Assembly: GCA_963556495.2 (NCBI GenBank)
Contig: OY747700.1
Coordinates: 5,049,020 to 5,113,019, forward strand
Length of the DNA stretch: 64,000 nucleotides
Origin: Valencia hispanica
Taxonomy: Eukaryota > Chordata > Actinopteri > Cyprinodontiformes > Valenciidae
Direction of reading: 5' to 3'
Shown piece by piece: positions 24,501 through 36,023 of the stretch. The notes below the pieces were generated by a model. The model had not been told where the DNA came from, did no database searches, and saw only the letters and a program-made list of their open reading frames with translations. Made by a program: the position numbers and the translations under genes. Numbering within the stretch: the first letter of the stretch is position 1; the number at the start of each line of letters is the position of its first letter.

Positions 24501-27245
24501 CTACTACAACAAAAAAGAAATCCCCTTAGATGAGACTTATTATCTATAAATCATTAAGCAAAACTCTGCTACTGCACACCTGATTTAAACGACTGCATCA
24601 TTAGGTGAGTGGAGGCAGGGAAACGTGAAAATGTTTCCATACTTCTCTGGACCTGGAAATGCTAAAAGCTAATTCCAGACTGTCCATCAACCCTGGAGGA
24701 TGCTCTGGTTAGGGAGAGAGGGGCAAATAATCAGCTCTGGTGCCCCCTAGGGGTAGCAGCAGAAGAGATCATTTATAGTTTTAGCTTTGGAAACCTTAAA
24801 TCAGCAACGATTGACACATTTTTTTGAGAGCAGGAGAACAACTCACAAGATCTGGTTCAGTAGGAAGACATCGTGTGGAGCAAATATGACCCAGACGCTG
24901 GTGGAGTTAATAACTAAAACATGTTTAAATAAATGAGACTAAAAGCTGCATTAGAGGAGAAATCTGCATAAAATCTCATCAGATAAATGAAGGCAAGGCA
25001 ATTTTATTTATTTCAACAACAAGGTGATTCAAGGTGCTTTACATGATTAAGAGGTAAAATAAAAATAGCAGTAAAACACAGACAAAGCATATAAAGTAAA
25101 AACAGCAGTAAAGCAAGAAGCACAAACAAAACACATGATACATTAAATCATGACTCAAAGGCAGCTCTAAATGGTTTTTAGTTGTGATTTAAAAGAACTC
25201 AGTGTTTCAGCAGCTTTGCAGTTTTCTGGAAGTTTGTTCCAGATTACAGGAGCATAGAAACTGAAAGCTGCTTCTCCGTGTTTGGTTCTGATTCTAGGGA
25301 TGTTGAGTCGACTGGAATTAGAGGACCTGAGTGTTAATGAAGGACATGAAATTAGTTTTAAAACGTTGCAAAGCAGAAATGACAGATAATGCGGCCCTCC
25401 TGCTGTGCAGATGACCTGCTTCTTTGTGCTCCCAGGATGTGTACGATAGGCTGGACTACCTGAGCTCGCTGGGGAAGACCCAGATCGCCGCCGTCCAGAG
25501 GGACGCAGACATCGGCGTGGCCGAAGCAGAGAGGGATGCTGGGATACGGGTAAGGCAGGCAGCTTCTGCTCCAGACAACGTTTTGTCGTCGTTTCCCTGC
25601 TGATTAAATCTGACCTCCGCCGCGTTCTGAACCCAGGAGGCCGAATGCAAGAAGGAGATGATGGACACGAAGTTTTTGGCCGACACCAAAATGGCCGACT
25701 CCAAACGAGAGCTGGAGCTGCAGAAGGCTGCGTTCAACCAGGAGATCAACACCAGGGTGAGATCTGGAGCTTTTCGTTTGCTCAGTGACTAGGGCTGGGT
25801 ATTGTTAGGAATTTCACGATTCGATTTCGATTGAATACGATATTGATTTATTAGCTTCAATATCGATTCAATAATAAGTAAATACACAAGTAATTGAGTA
25901 TATTTTTCAATAAATGAGCCAAACGTCAGCTTTTAACGTTGGTGGTGCGGGCTTGAACGGAGTGCAGCTGCTGTCCGCCATCTTGCTGTTTTGGTAATGC
26001 GCGTCTTGTACAACGCTGAACGCTCTCACTAGAGTGTTGCCCACAGCGCCGCCACTGGCCGGTGGGCTGAATCGATTCATAGGATTTGATGAATCGATAT
26101 TGAATTGAGAAAAAAATAATTGCAATGCATTGCTGAATCGATATTTTTACCCAGCCCTATCAGTGACGATCGATTTCACATCGGTGCGTTTTCCCGTGTG
26201 CCACGACGATCTCTGTGGCGTCCTTCAGAAAGCTGAGTCCCAGCTGGCCTACGAGCTCCAGGCGGCCAAGGAGCAGCAGAAGATCCGGCTGGAGGAAATC
26301 GAGATCCAGGTGGTGCAGCGGAAGAAGCAGATCACCATCGAGGAGAAAGAAATCGAGCGGCAGGACAAGGAGCTCACCGCCACCGTGAAGAGGCCCGCCG
26401 AGGCCGAGGCCTACAAGATCCAGCAGCTGGCTGAGGGGTCCAAGTCCGTGAAAACCAACAAGTCTAGCTGACTCCGCTTCAGCCCGCGTGGGTTTTTACT
26501 GATGTGTGTTCATCTGCATCAGGGTCATGAAGGTGCTGATCGCCCAGGCCGAGGCGGAGAAGATCAGGAGGATCGGAGATGCCGAGGCCTCCTCCATAGA
26601 AGCCGTGGGGAAAGCCGAGGCTGAGAAGATGAGGCTGAAGGCCGAAGCCTACCAGCAGTATGGAGAGGCGGCAAAGACGGCTCTGGTCCTGGAAGCTCTG
26701 CCCAAGGTAAAATGTGCAGGGATTCGTGTAGCGTGCGCGTTTTCCAGGAAAGGAAAACATGTCGGAATGAGCAGACGTGTTGCTTCTATGACGTCCTCAC
26801 AGTCCGTCTTAACTCCACCACGTGTGACCAAGCGACACGTTTGAACTCTTTCCTTCCAGCTTGCTTCAAGGGTGGCGGCGCCGCTCGCCAAAGCCAACGA
26901 GATCGTCATCCTCAGCGGGGAGGGCAGCCGCGTGACGGGCGAAGTGAGCCGCCTGCTGGCCGAGCTTCCTGTGTCTGTCAACGCTCTCACCGGAGTGGAT
27001 TTGTCAAAGGTTTGCTGTTCCTAAGGTTTATGGGATGGAACATTTTAAATGAATACTTATCTGTGTTTTTGTTGAAAACAGTCAGAAAGGAATCGACTGT
27101 TGAAATAAATTAGCTTCTGAAGTTTGCTATATGTGGTGGAACGCTGAACACGCCGTCCCCAATGTTGGGCGCGGCGGTGGCAGCACCATGCTGTGGGGAC
27201 AGCTTGCTTATGCAGTAACAGGGAAGCTGGTCAGACTTGATGGAG

Positions 27246-27278
<33 letters not shown>

Positions 27279-28465
27279 TAATCAAATTAATTTCATAAAT
27301 AAAGACCTGTTAGAGGCTGCAGGTGACTTCCAGCAGGACAACTATCCCAAACATCCAGCAAGAGATATTATGGGATGGTTTAGATCAGGTCTCTGTGTCC
27401 TGCAACCTTTGATGTGTCACCTTAATCAGATACCGGGTCAATCCATTCGGTCTCGAAAGGACACTTAATGTTGTCGTAACTCGATGTGGATGGTGATGCT
27501 TGGGGCAGAATGGATCTCCGGTAGCAGTCAGTGTTGCAACGAATCTAAAGAGGCCTCTGACTGACGACTGTTGCTGTACACTGAGAGCTAAAAATGCCTG
27601 ATTCAAATTCAAGTGCAGTATAGAAAAAGAAAAAGTTTATTTGGGGGTGAGTTGCATTTCAAACATGTCTGACCGTTCGGTCAGAAAAACTTTGGAGTAG
27701 GGGATACGATCCTTTATGATGGATGGAAGAGATGGTTTGAACTTCCTCCTTCTCTCTCTCCTCTTTGGCCCTGCTCTGCATCCATGAAGCCTCCTTCTGA
27801 AATAAGCCAAATATTCTTAAAAAGGGTCGAATTTTCTTGTTTTGAGCAAAGAAATCTGCAAATGGGGTGAGCAAAAGTTGCTTGGCTAGAATTCTTAGAA
27901 CTAGCAAAGAAATCTTAGAATAAGCTTGATTTTCTTGTGTAAAACTTGCTTGTTAAGAACATTTTTTCTCTTTAGACAAAAAAATAAGAAAACATTTCCA
28001 GAAACAAGACTTTATTACTTTCTTGAAAATCCTTTTTTGCAGTGTTCTCAACTCCTCTGGGATTCAGGGTCACAGTTAAGTGTTATTTAATCTTTTGAGA
28101 TGCTAATCAGTAGCTCCGTCGCGTCAACTATGCTTCATATAGCTGTCAGAAAGTGAGGAAAAAATCCTTCCAGCTGCTCAGCATCCAGGACCTGAGGGAA
28201 TAATTGTCGATTCAACAAAAATCTAGAAGAAGAACAAATCAGAGCTGCTCCGACATGCTGCCACCATGAGCAGAACCGTGTGATGCAGATGTGCTGAACC
28301 AGGGACACGTTTAAAAAGTGCAGGACTGGAGTCTGAGATGGAAGCATTTTGGTTCAGTCAAAGGACAGGGAGTTAGTAATTTCCGTTTGCAGTCCTGAAA
28401 AGTAATGGCTCCCTTTCTCCCCGCAGATCCCTCTGCTGCAGAAGATGACCTCCGCTGAAACCTGA
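18511..28465 (+). CDS. flot2: Flotillin-2 (11 coding exons)
   Basis: Membrane-microdomain scaffold of the SPFH/flotillin family. It sits on the cytosolic face of the plasma membrane and endosomes, where it oligomerises with flotillin-1. Exons (phase-consistent): 18511-18559, 19491-19572, 20101-20191, 22499-22622, 23885-24003, 25436-25549, 25637-25756, 26229-26443, 26523-26706, 26860-27009, 28427-28465. They sum to 1287 nt, or 428 residues plus stop, the length I know for human FLOT2. The start [17 protein letters not shown] keeps Gly2 (myristoylation) and Cys4 (palmitoylation). The SPFH/PHB domain covers roughly residues 5-190, including [14 protein letters not shown]. The Glu/Ala-rich coiled coil follows ([38 protein letters not shown]), then the C-terminal [19 protein letters not shown] block. 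The exon 8 donor (AA|GTCCGT) is weak and was chosen because it alone keeps frame and family length. Intron repeats are listed separately. The start is fixed by the myristoylation motif. Confidence 0.96.
21632..21985. repeat. Dispersed repeat in flot2 intron 3
   Basis: It begins GGGATGTGT and runs through a GATACGATATATTGCGATAC block to GTGACATAAAATATCGCG. The same sequence, interrupted by a hAT element, recurs at 39111-40375. It is an interspersed non-coding element, probably a DNA-transposon-derived MITE. Confidence 0.7.
22003..22230. repeat. MITE fragment (Harbinger-like end) in flot2 intron 3
   Basis: It ends in TTTTATAAATGAGGCCCC, the inverted form of the 184-755 element end, and has a GTTTGCGTAC block upstream. 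A clear left end is not visible. Confidence 0.45.
24130..24480. repeat. Degenerate hAT-like MITE in flot2 intron 5
   Basis: It contains GGCCCGTCCTGGAGAGCTG, GTTTGAGCAGGGAGGCATCT and TAAAACATGCAGGACGACTC, in the same order as the elements at 29415-29760 and 58959-59175. Two copies seem to be joined. Confidence 0.5.
24993..25340 (-). mobile_element. L2 LINE 3' end in flot2 intron 5
   Basis: The AAGGCAATTTTATTTA tail and the complement of the PLIWNKLP block (tttgttccagatta) match the 4084 and 11993 copies. It is antisense to the host gene. Confidence 0.8.
25790..26159. mobile_element. MITE with perfect 8-bp target duplication in flot2 intron 7
   Basis: The 370-bp element has ends TAGGGCTGGGTAT and ACCCAGCCCTA (terminal inverted repeat). 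It is flanked on both sides by TCAGTGAC (25782-25789 and 26160-26167). An exact 8-bp duplication is the mark of a hAT-superfamily insertion. The inside is rich in ATCGAT motifs and non-coding. It inserted into the short intron just 5' of exon 8. Confidence 0.85.
27236..27290. repeat. (AATC)n microsatellite in flot2 intron 10
   Basis: About ten ATCA units with a few substitutions. Confidence 0.85.
27430..27625 (-). mobile_element. Decayed Rex1 LINE 3' fragment in flot2 intron 10
   Basis: The complement aligns with the 3' end of the Rex1 copy at 17700-17850: blocks around GTAGCAGTCAGTGTTGCA and AGAGGCCTCTGACTGA correspond to GTAGCGGTCTGTGTTGCA and AGAAGCCTCCGACTGA at 7240-7280. It is more divergent than that copy, so probably older. 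Confidence 0.6.
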
Positions 28466-29414
28466 AGGCCGAGGACTGGACTCCATCCGGTCTCTGCCGT
28501 ATGCACTCTCATGGACTGCCTTTAACACGCTTGCAGACGTGTTGTTTTCTACCAGGAGGATTCTGGACGCCTCTGGTGCCTTACTTTATCCAGGACCAGG
28601 AGATCTGCATGCACTGCTGCTTATTCAGAGATGTTGTCGTGAAACATGGGAATGTTTTCTCATTTTGTTCTTATTTATTCAGATGTGTGGGGCTGTTTGT
28701 GTATCATTTAAAAAAAAGGGAAAGCTGACATGATGGTGGACTACGTGCTGAATCTTGATCCTGATTACATGCATGAAACTTTGAATGCGTCTCATTTAAT
28801 CTCCCGTCTTTTTCATGCAAACAAGCTGCTGTTGTCACTGTGTTTGGTCCGTATGTTGCAGGGATTTTAGTTTTATGTATATACCTCTCTCATGGGGGAG
28901 ACACCTGGGTTCTGTAGATAATCAGATATAAATATATACTCATATATATATTTTTAGTTTTGTGTAAAATTCCTTTTAGTTGTCAGTTTTATGAACTAAA
29001 TGCTTTAATTGTTAATTTATTTTTAACATAACAAAGGTGCTTGTAATCTAAAAAGGTTATTTGGGTCGACTGTTGAGACTTTATTGATATCAAACTTTAT
29101 TGCAGAAATTAAAATGGGTAGGGAAAAAAATCCTCTTTATATGTGAACGCGGTTAGCTCTTAGCGGTTAGCTCGTAGCGGTTAGCTTGTAGCGGTTAGCT
29201 TGTAGCGGTTCTAATGGGAAATGAAGCAAAGTTTGATAGTTTGAACATAAAAAAGAACCAAATAAGAGAGACTTGGTGTAACGTGTAGTTTTTAGTTTCA
29301 CACTACAGATTTCTGCAGATTCAAAGCCATGTTCAACAGTTTTAATCGTTTGTTTTAGAGAAAAGCACTTTGTTTGATGGTTCTCCACTGATTCCTCTAA
29401 CGCACGTTTGCCCT

Positions 29415-29760
29415 GCATGTTTTAGATCAGGACTCCAGGCCTCAAGGGCCGATGTCCTGCAGGTTTTAGACGTCTCCTTGATCCAACACAGCTGATCTTC
29501 TCATCGTGCCTTCAGACGCCCGGTAATGAACCAGTCATTTGATTCACATGTGTTGACCCAAGGGGACATCTAAAACATGCAGGACATCGGCTCTTAAAGC
29601 CTGACTTCAGACACCACTGCTGTAGATGTTTCCCTGCCTTTAACACCTGAATACTCAGTCTGTTAATCAGACATCAATTGAAATCAGATGTGCTGAAGCA
29701 GGGAAGCATCTAAAACATGCAGGGCAGTGTGCCTTGAGGAGCATGGTTGGGAGAAAAAAA
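29415..29760. repeat. Degenerate hAT-like MITE copies
   Basis: GGCCGATGTCCTGCAGGTTT, then ATCCAACACAGCTGAT, then AAACATGCAGG blocks occur twice. They match the complete 217-bp element at 58959-59175. Confidence 0.55.
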
Positions 29761-30007
29761 ACTGCTCTAATTGGCCTAAAATCAACTTAAACGTATCAAT
29801 ATTAATTTATGAAGTTGTATATGTAGGTGAAAAATTCTTTGTTTGAAGAAACATGAACATTTGATGCAAACTGACAGTAAAAAAAAAAAAAATGTCTAAA
29901 GTCAAAATCTTTTTAAAAATCAAAACATTTCTTGTATTAGCTTTTTTTTCTTGCGTTTAATTTTACAGAAAATAGGACCGGAACTATCGAGCGATTTTTT
30001 TTTTTAA

Positions 30008-30011
30008 TTTT

Positions 30012-30046
<35 letters not shown>
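30008..30046. repeat. (TTTA)n microsatellite
   Basis: About nine to ten perfect TTTA units preceded by a T-run. Confidence 0.9.
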
Positions 30047-30599
30047 GCTCCAAAACAAAGTTTTGGTGGAAAAAGTTTGTTAAAACTTGACTAGACACTG
30101 GAAACGTTTTCGAAGAAAGCGCGCCCATGTGAAACCCTTTTTTTATGTTTCAGATCTGCAATGATTCATGAATTAATATTTATTTTTTCTACAGTACTTT
30201 GTTTCATCAAGATATCGCTGCTGAATATGTTTAGTTGATGGCCGAGGGGATGGATCTATAAAGTGTTTTTGGAAACGATGGCGCGCCATGCTGTTTCACC
30301 GTCACTGTTTCGGACGGTGGAGGTCAGACCAGAACCAGACTTCTTCTCTCAGGCGCATAAAACGACGACCTCAGTGGTAGTCTGTGTAGAAACTGAAGCC
30401 TGTTGATGTTTTTCAGCATTATTGAACTCATTTCGGTGTGATCCGTGTTTCTTAAGAAGCTCCAACATGTTTTCTTCGTTGATTTGCATGTCATTCATCT
30501 GTATGTGGAAACACTTTAACCATAACTGGAATAAATAAATCAAAATTCTGTCTTTTTTTTCTGGTTATTGTTTTGCCACAACAGCAACTATCATAATTG

Positions 30600-31394
30600 A
30601 GGACTTTGACTGAGCCGTAGTACACTTGACTTGACGTTCATTTTATAAGGCGTACTTTCATATAAGAGTAGCAACTATACTATGGACCATGTACTGGTAG
30701 TGAATATACTAATTCATTACATCTTTGGACTAAATTGGAACATTTTCAAGTTGATCAAAATATGCAACAAGTATACTCATACTACTAATGTACAAGGTAT
30801 CTACTTGTGGTTCTCATTTTAGTTTGTTGAACTATATAAAGAATACCACAAGTACACTCTTCCCGCTATACTGCTATTGCACTAGTTATGTACTTCTAGT
30901 CCAAGTTTTAGTTTAAGTATACATTAAGCGCAGCTTTATGAATCAGTACTCTAAAACTGAAATATACGGTTTTTGCTGTTTTAACGTAATTGTTCAAATG
31001 CTGTAAGTATACTTGTAAATTTGTTTAGCATTTTATTTATATGCTGAAATATACTTGTTAGAGGATTAAAGTTAACCCATGCTGTATGTACACTACACTG
31101 TGATGTATTAACAAAATCACAGGACAAAATGCTGAGAACAACTTTTGATATATTTATGTTAAACATTTTTAAAGTATGCCATAAAGTATTTTTAAACACC
31201 TGCTAAATTATTAAAGATGTACAATTTAAAAAAACACCGTCAATGAAATCAAGTCCTGATTGGCTGAAAAATGAGCAGATTTGCATGAAAAGAAAATGAA
31301 CACAATAATCTCTCCAAGATGACGTCCTCGGTGAGGAAAAAGAAGTACAAGCTTTAGTATTGAAGTAAAAGTGTGTTAGTATTAATGTACTAAG
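30600..31394. repeat. Unassigned repeat-like DNA split by an L2 insertion
   Basis: Rich in AGTATAC / GTACTT / AAGTACAC motifs in both orientations. Similar motifs resume after the L2 copy (34175-34230), so the LINE appears to have inserted into this older repeat. Confidence 0.4.
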
Positions 31395-34190
31395 CCAAGG
31401 ATTCAATTCAATTTTCAATTCAGTTTATTTATATAGCGCCAATTCACAACAGATGTCATCTCAAGGCACTTTACAAGAAATTATTTCAATACATTTATAC
31501 AAACATTCCAATCAGTTTAAAAGTTTCCTATTTAAGGAATCCCAGCAGATTGCGTCAGTCATTGGCGTGAGGTTGGGCCCCGTTGATGCAGACTTTCCAA
31601 CCACAGCAATCCTTCAGCAATCCCTCATACTGAGCAAGCATGTAGCGACGGTGGAGAGGAAAAACTCCCCTTTAACAGGAAGAAACCTCCAACAGAACCA
31701 GGCTCAGTAGGAGCGGCCATCTGCCACGACCGTCTGGGGGTTTGAGAAGACAGAGCAGAACACAGAAGGAACAGAAGATCTGATATAAGAGAACTTTCTA
31801 TGTTACAGAAAGTAAAAAGTTGATAACAGGACACAGTGGATGTTCAGTTACTGGGAGCATCATCCCAGTCGATGCCCCCCGTCCAACAGGGCATTGCAGC
31901 CAAGCAGGATACCAGACCAGGTATATCTTCCATGGAGAGAAAAACACTGAGAGAAAACAAAGTTAACAGTCGAAATAACAGAATGTATGTAATACAACTG
32001 GAGAGTAGTAGGAGAAAAGGAAGTAGCAGAGTGAAGAAAATTGGTAAGTCTGTCCTCCAGCAGTCTAAGCCTATAGCAGCATAACTACAGAGATAGCTCA
32101 GGATGACCTTAGCCACTCTAACTATAAGCTTTATCAAAAAGGAAAGTTTTAAGCCTGGCCTTAAAAGTAAACAGAGTGTCTGCCTCACGGACTAAAACTG
32201 GGAGCTGGTTCCACAGGAGAGGAGCCTGATAACTAAAAGATCTGCCTCCCATTCTACTTTTAGAAATCCTAGGAACTACAAGTAAACCTGCAGTCTGAGA
32301 GCAAAGGGCTCTGTTAGGAACATAAGGAACAATTAGATCTCTGATGGATGATGGAGCTGATTATTAAGGGCTTTATGTGTAAGAAGGAGGATCTTACATT
32401 CTATTCTGGATTTAACAGGGAGCCAATGAAGGGAAGCTAAAACAGGAGAAATGTGATCTCTCTTTTTAATATTCATCAGAACTCTTGCTGCCGCATTTTG
32501 GATCAACTGAAGGCTTTTAATGGCATTTTGTGGACTACCTGATAGTAAAGAATTACAGTAGTCCAGCCTTGAGGTAACAAATGCATGGACTAGTTTCTCA
32601 GCATCACTCCTGGACAGGATGTTTCTAATTTTAACAATATTCCGGAGGTGAAAGAAGGAAATCCTAGAAACCTGTTTAATATGGGATTTAAATGTCAAGT
32701 CTTGGTCAAAAATAACGCCGAGGTTTTTTACGTTATTACTGGGGGCCAATTTAATGCCATCCAGATGAAGTGATTGACTAATCAGTTTCTGTTTTGGAAC
32801 TTCTGGTCCAAAGACGGAAACTTCTGTCTTGTCAGAATTTAAAAGCAAAAAGTTTAGATTCATCCATGTTTTTATGTCTTCCAGACATGCCTGTAATCTA
32901 CCTAACTGACTGGGTTCATCAGGTTTTATGGATAAATATAGTTGTGTATCATCGGCATAGCTGTGGAAATTTATCCCATGCTGTCTAATGTTTCTACTAA
33001 TTGGGAGCATATATATGGTGAAAAGAATTGGTCCAAGCACAGAACCCTGTGGAACTCCACAAGTAACCCTTGAGAGTGAAGAAGATTTATCATTTAGATG
33101 AACAAACTGGAATCTATCAGACAAATCTGATTTAAACCAGCCTAGTGCTGTTCCTTTGATCCCTGCAACATGTTCAAGCCTTTCTAAGAGAATATTATGA
33201 TCGACTGTGTCAAAAGCAGCACTGAGATCTAACAAAACCAGAACAGACACCAGTCCATTATCTGAGGCCATGAGAATATCATCAGTAACCTTCACCAGTG
33301 CTGTTTCAGTGCTATGATGAGCTCTAAAACCTGACTGAAACTCTTCAAACAGCTCGTTACTGTTTAGATGTTCACAGACTTGATTAGCAACTATTTTCTC
33401 AAGGACTTTGGATAAGAAAGGAAGGTTAGATATAGGTCTGTAATTCACTAAGTCATCTTGATCAAGGGAAGGTTTCTTGAGTAAAGGTTTAATTACAGCT
33501 ATTTTAAATTCCTGTGGTACGTATCCGTTTACTAAGGATAGATTCATCATATCCAAAATGGGGCCAGGAACCAAATGGAACACTTCTTAAATAATTTGGT
33601 TGGGATTGGGTCCAACATACAAGTTGAAGGTTTAGATGAGGCTAATATTTTTGATCATTCCGAAAGCTCGACTGAATCAAAACAGCCTAAGCACAAATGA
33701 GGTTCTACAGTTCTTTCCGATGCTGCGTCATTTACTGAGGAAGAAGAAATCATGTTTGGGAGGATGCCAATGATTTTATTTTTAATAGAATTAATTTTAT
33801 TTACGAAGAATCCCATAAAATCATCACTGCTAAGAGCTGGGGGAATAGTTGGCTCAACAGAGATATGACTGTGTAAGTTTGGCAACTGTACTAAAAAGAA
33901 ACCTAGGATTGTTTTTATTCGCCTCTATTAATGATGAAAAATATGCTGTTCTAGCTTGTCGAAGGGTCTTTTTATACAGCAGTAGACTGTTATTCCAGGT
34001 TAAATAAGATAAGATAAGATAAGATAAGAAATACTTTAATAATCCCCGTGGAATCCTCTAGGTCTGTAGAGCGCCATTTTCTCTCTAACATCCTAGTATT
34101 CTGCTTTAAAGTACGAAACTCTGCGTTAAACCAAGGAGTCAGCCTTGCTACAGGAGGATACTTCACTATACCATTAAGTAAATGAACTAT
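31395..34190 (-). mobile_element. L2-type LINE with long open reverse transcriptase
   Basis: The minus-strand ORF at 33583-32333 (416 codons) covers [89 protein letters not shown] (YADD catalytic box), FLLLNSDKTE and NAAARVLMN, ending in HISPVLASLHWLPVKSR. An upstream piece (33885-33655) and the 33890-34160 stretch encode the linker between endonuclease and reverse transcriptase. A stop or shift near 33585-33650 breaks the frame. The 3' UTR ends at 31395 with a TTTATTTATATAGCGCC tail. No endonuclease is present, so the copy is 5'-truncated. It looks young next to the other L2 copies. Confidence 0.92.
34003..34062. repeat. (GATAA)n tail of a small nested insertion
   Basis: Five AAGAT/GATAA units followed by AATACTTTAATAATCCCCG interrupt the L2 linker region. 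This looks like the 3' tail of a nested LINE fragment in reverse orientation. Confidence 0.45.
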
Positions 34191-34230
34191 AGTTCATAAA
34201 AAGTAAACTTTAAGTACACGGCCTCATTTT

Positions 34231-34955
34231 TAGTACTCAGAGTAAAGGGAGATCATGATTCTTTCATTTTTCAGCCGTTCTGTTGTAGATTCGCGGCTCT
34301 GATTGGGATCATCGTCCAGCTGATGCAGCTGCTAAACAATCCCACATCACTAGCCCTCCACCGCCGTGCTGTGTTTGGCTCAGCGCCGCATCCTGACCAA
34401 ACGTTTCTCCTTTGGTCTAAACTGTGAAAAGGAGATTGTTCCGGAGATGTTGCACCTCATGTGGAATTTGTTGTATTCATTTTTAGAAGAAGCGTTGTTT
34501 TTAAACCCTTCTAAACAACTCATACTCAATCAGATTTTCCTGTCATGAACTTTAATGTTCAACATGTTAACTGAGGCCTGGAGAGTCCCACATGGACCGC
34601 TTGTAATTTTCCACATTTCTCTGTGACCGTGAGCTCTGACCTCGGGGTGAATTTACTCAGATGTCCTGGGAAGACTGGCAGCTGTTCTCGGTGTTGTGAA
34701 AAAACTTTCTTTTCCAGATTGAGGTGCAGCAACCGAAGCTGATGTCTTTCCGCCCTGGCATTGTGCTGACCTGCATAAATCAAGTGCACTAGATTAAGAG
34801 CATCTGTTTGCCATTTTCCTTTTGCTTCCATTTGGATTTATCGAATGGAAGCAGCAAGGATGTACCCTGCTTTTCCACACACAAACTTTCTCTTTTTTTA
34901 ATTTTTTTTATTTAGAATGAGTTTTGAATTCGAGTCGGACTCGTTTTCACCAAGG
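34231..34955. other. Intergenic, nothing recognised
   Basis: Short frames only, with no recognisable coding or repeat signature. Confidence 0.4.
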
Positions 34956-35525
34956 TTGCTCTTTGTCACCAACTCTGTTCTGTTGGGTCTCTGCTCTTGT
35001 CAAATGATGTGGTCCTGTTGGCCTCACCAGACCGTGATCTCCAGCTTTTGCTGCAGCTGGGATGAAAAATCAGCACCTCCAAGGCTGAGAGCATGGTCTT
35101 GAGCTGGAAAAGGTTAGATTGCCTTCTCTGGGTCGGGGACAAGCTCCTCCCCCAAGTGGAGGAGTTAAAGTATCTCAGGGTCTTGTTCAGTCATGCGAGC
35201 GAAGAAAGAGCTGAGCCGAAAGGCTTTCGATTTACTGGTCGACCTCTGGGTTGGACTGGGTAGCTCTGGGTAGCGACCAAAATTACAAGATCACGGATAC
35301 AAGCGGCTAAAATGGGCTTCCTCTGCAGGGTGCTCTCCCTCAGAGACGGGGTCGGTCATTCGGAGCCACTGCTCCTCCGCATCGAGAGGAGCCAGTTGAG
35401 GCGGCTCGGGCATCTGGTTAGGACGCCTCCTTGGTGAGGAGGAGACCCAGAGGTAGACTCTGCTGGCCTGGGAACGCCTTGGGATTCCCCCTGAGGAGGT
35501 GGACAAAGTGGCTGGAAGATGATGA
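34956..35525 (+). mobile_element. LINE remnant (I/Nimbus-like ORF2 C-terminal region)
   Basis: Broken plus-strand frames contain the remains of a KYLGVLF-like block, then REEPVEAARASG, and RRPRGRLCWPGNALG with LRRWTKWLEDD. These match the order of the C-terminal part of fish LINE ORF2 proteins that have ERSQLRWLGHL, GRRPRGR and AWERLGIPPEEL blocks. The reading frame is full of stops and shifts. The clade assignment is tentative. Confidence 0.5.
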
Positions 35526-36023
35526 ACGGAAGAGTTTTTAATATGTAGTTAAATATGCATATTTATAATATTTTAAGAACCTAGTAACTTGAGTAACTTA
35601 GGAAAAATGTACTTTTAAGAGTAGTTTTACTACACTGTACTTTTTGCTTTTACTTGACTAATATTATGAAGTATCGCTACTCTTACTGTAGTAAAATGTC
35701 TGGATACTCTACTCACTGTGAGTAAATTCACTGAATGAAGAAGAAACATATTTTAACAAAAACAAAATTCACCAGCCACAGCCGCACATCTTAATTAAAG
35801 GAGAACTCCTGTTTCCTTCACAAGCTTTGTTTGTCTTTTGTAATTTGTAATCTTTTGAGCTTGTTGAATTTTGAGGTCAAGTAGATGCACATTAAACACC
35901 ATAAAATGTAACTGTAAGTATTGGTATTTTATTTAAGAATAAATAATTACTTAGAGAAGTGATGCATCTGCTTTATTTTGTAATTATGTTATTTGTATCC
36001 ATTTTTTCATTTTAGTTTTTCAA
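35526..36023. other. Intergenic, AT-rich; ACTTTTACTTGA-type repeat
   Basis: It contains the TTACTTTTGTACTTTTAC/CTACTC-rich sequence seen also at 36280 and 59700-60185. This is probably an old dispersed repeat. No gene is present. Confidence 0.35.

Larger units (their letters stand above)
28466..30540 (+). other. flot2 3' flank / possible long 3' UTR
   Basis: There is no ORF of note after the flot2 stop. I saw no clear AATAAA before 30530-30535, so the 3' UTR may be long or may use a variant signal. The stretch holds a 14-bp tandem repeat (about 29150-29212, unit GGTTAGCTTGTAGC, four copies), hAT-like MITE pieces (29415-29760), and a (TTTA)n run (about 30008-30046). Confidence 0.4.

Noticed and set aside
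26229..26471. flot2 as a pseudogene because exon 8 reads into a stop
   Set aside because: A GT donor at 26444 joined to the acceptor before 26523 keeps frame and gives the expected family length, and all other exons are intact.
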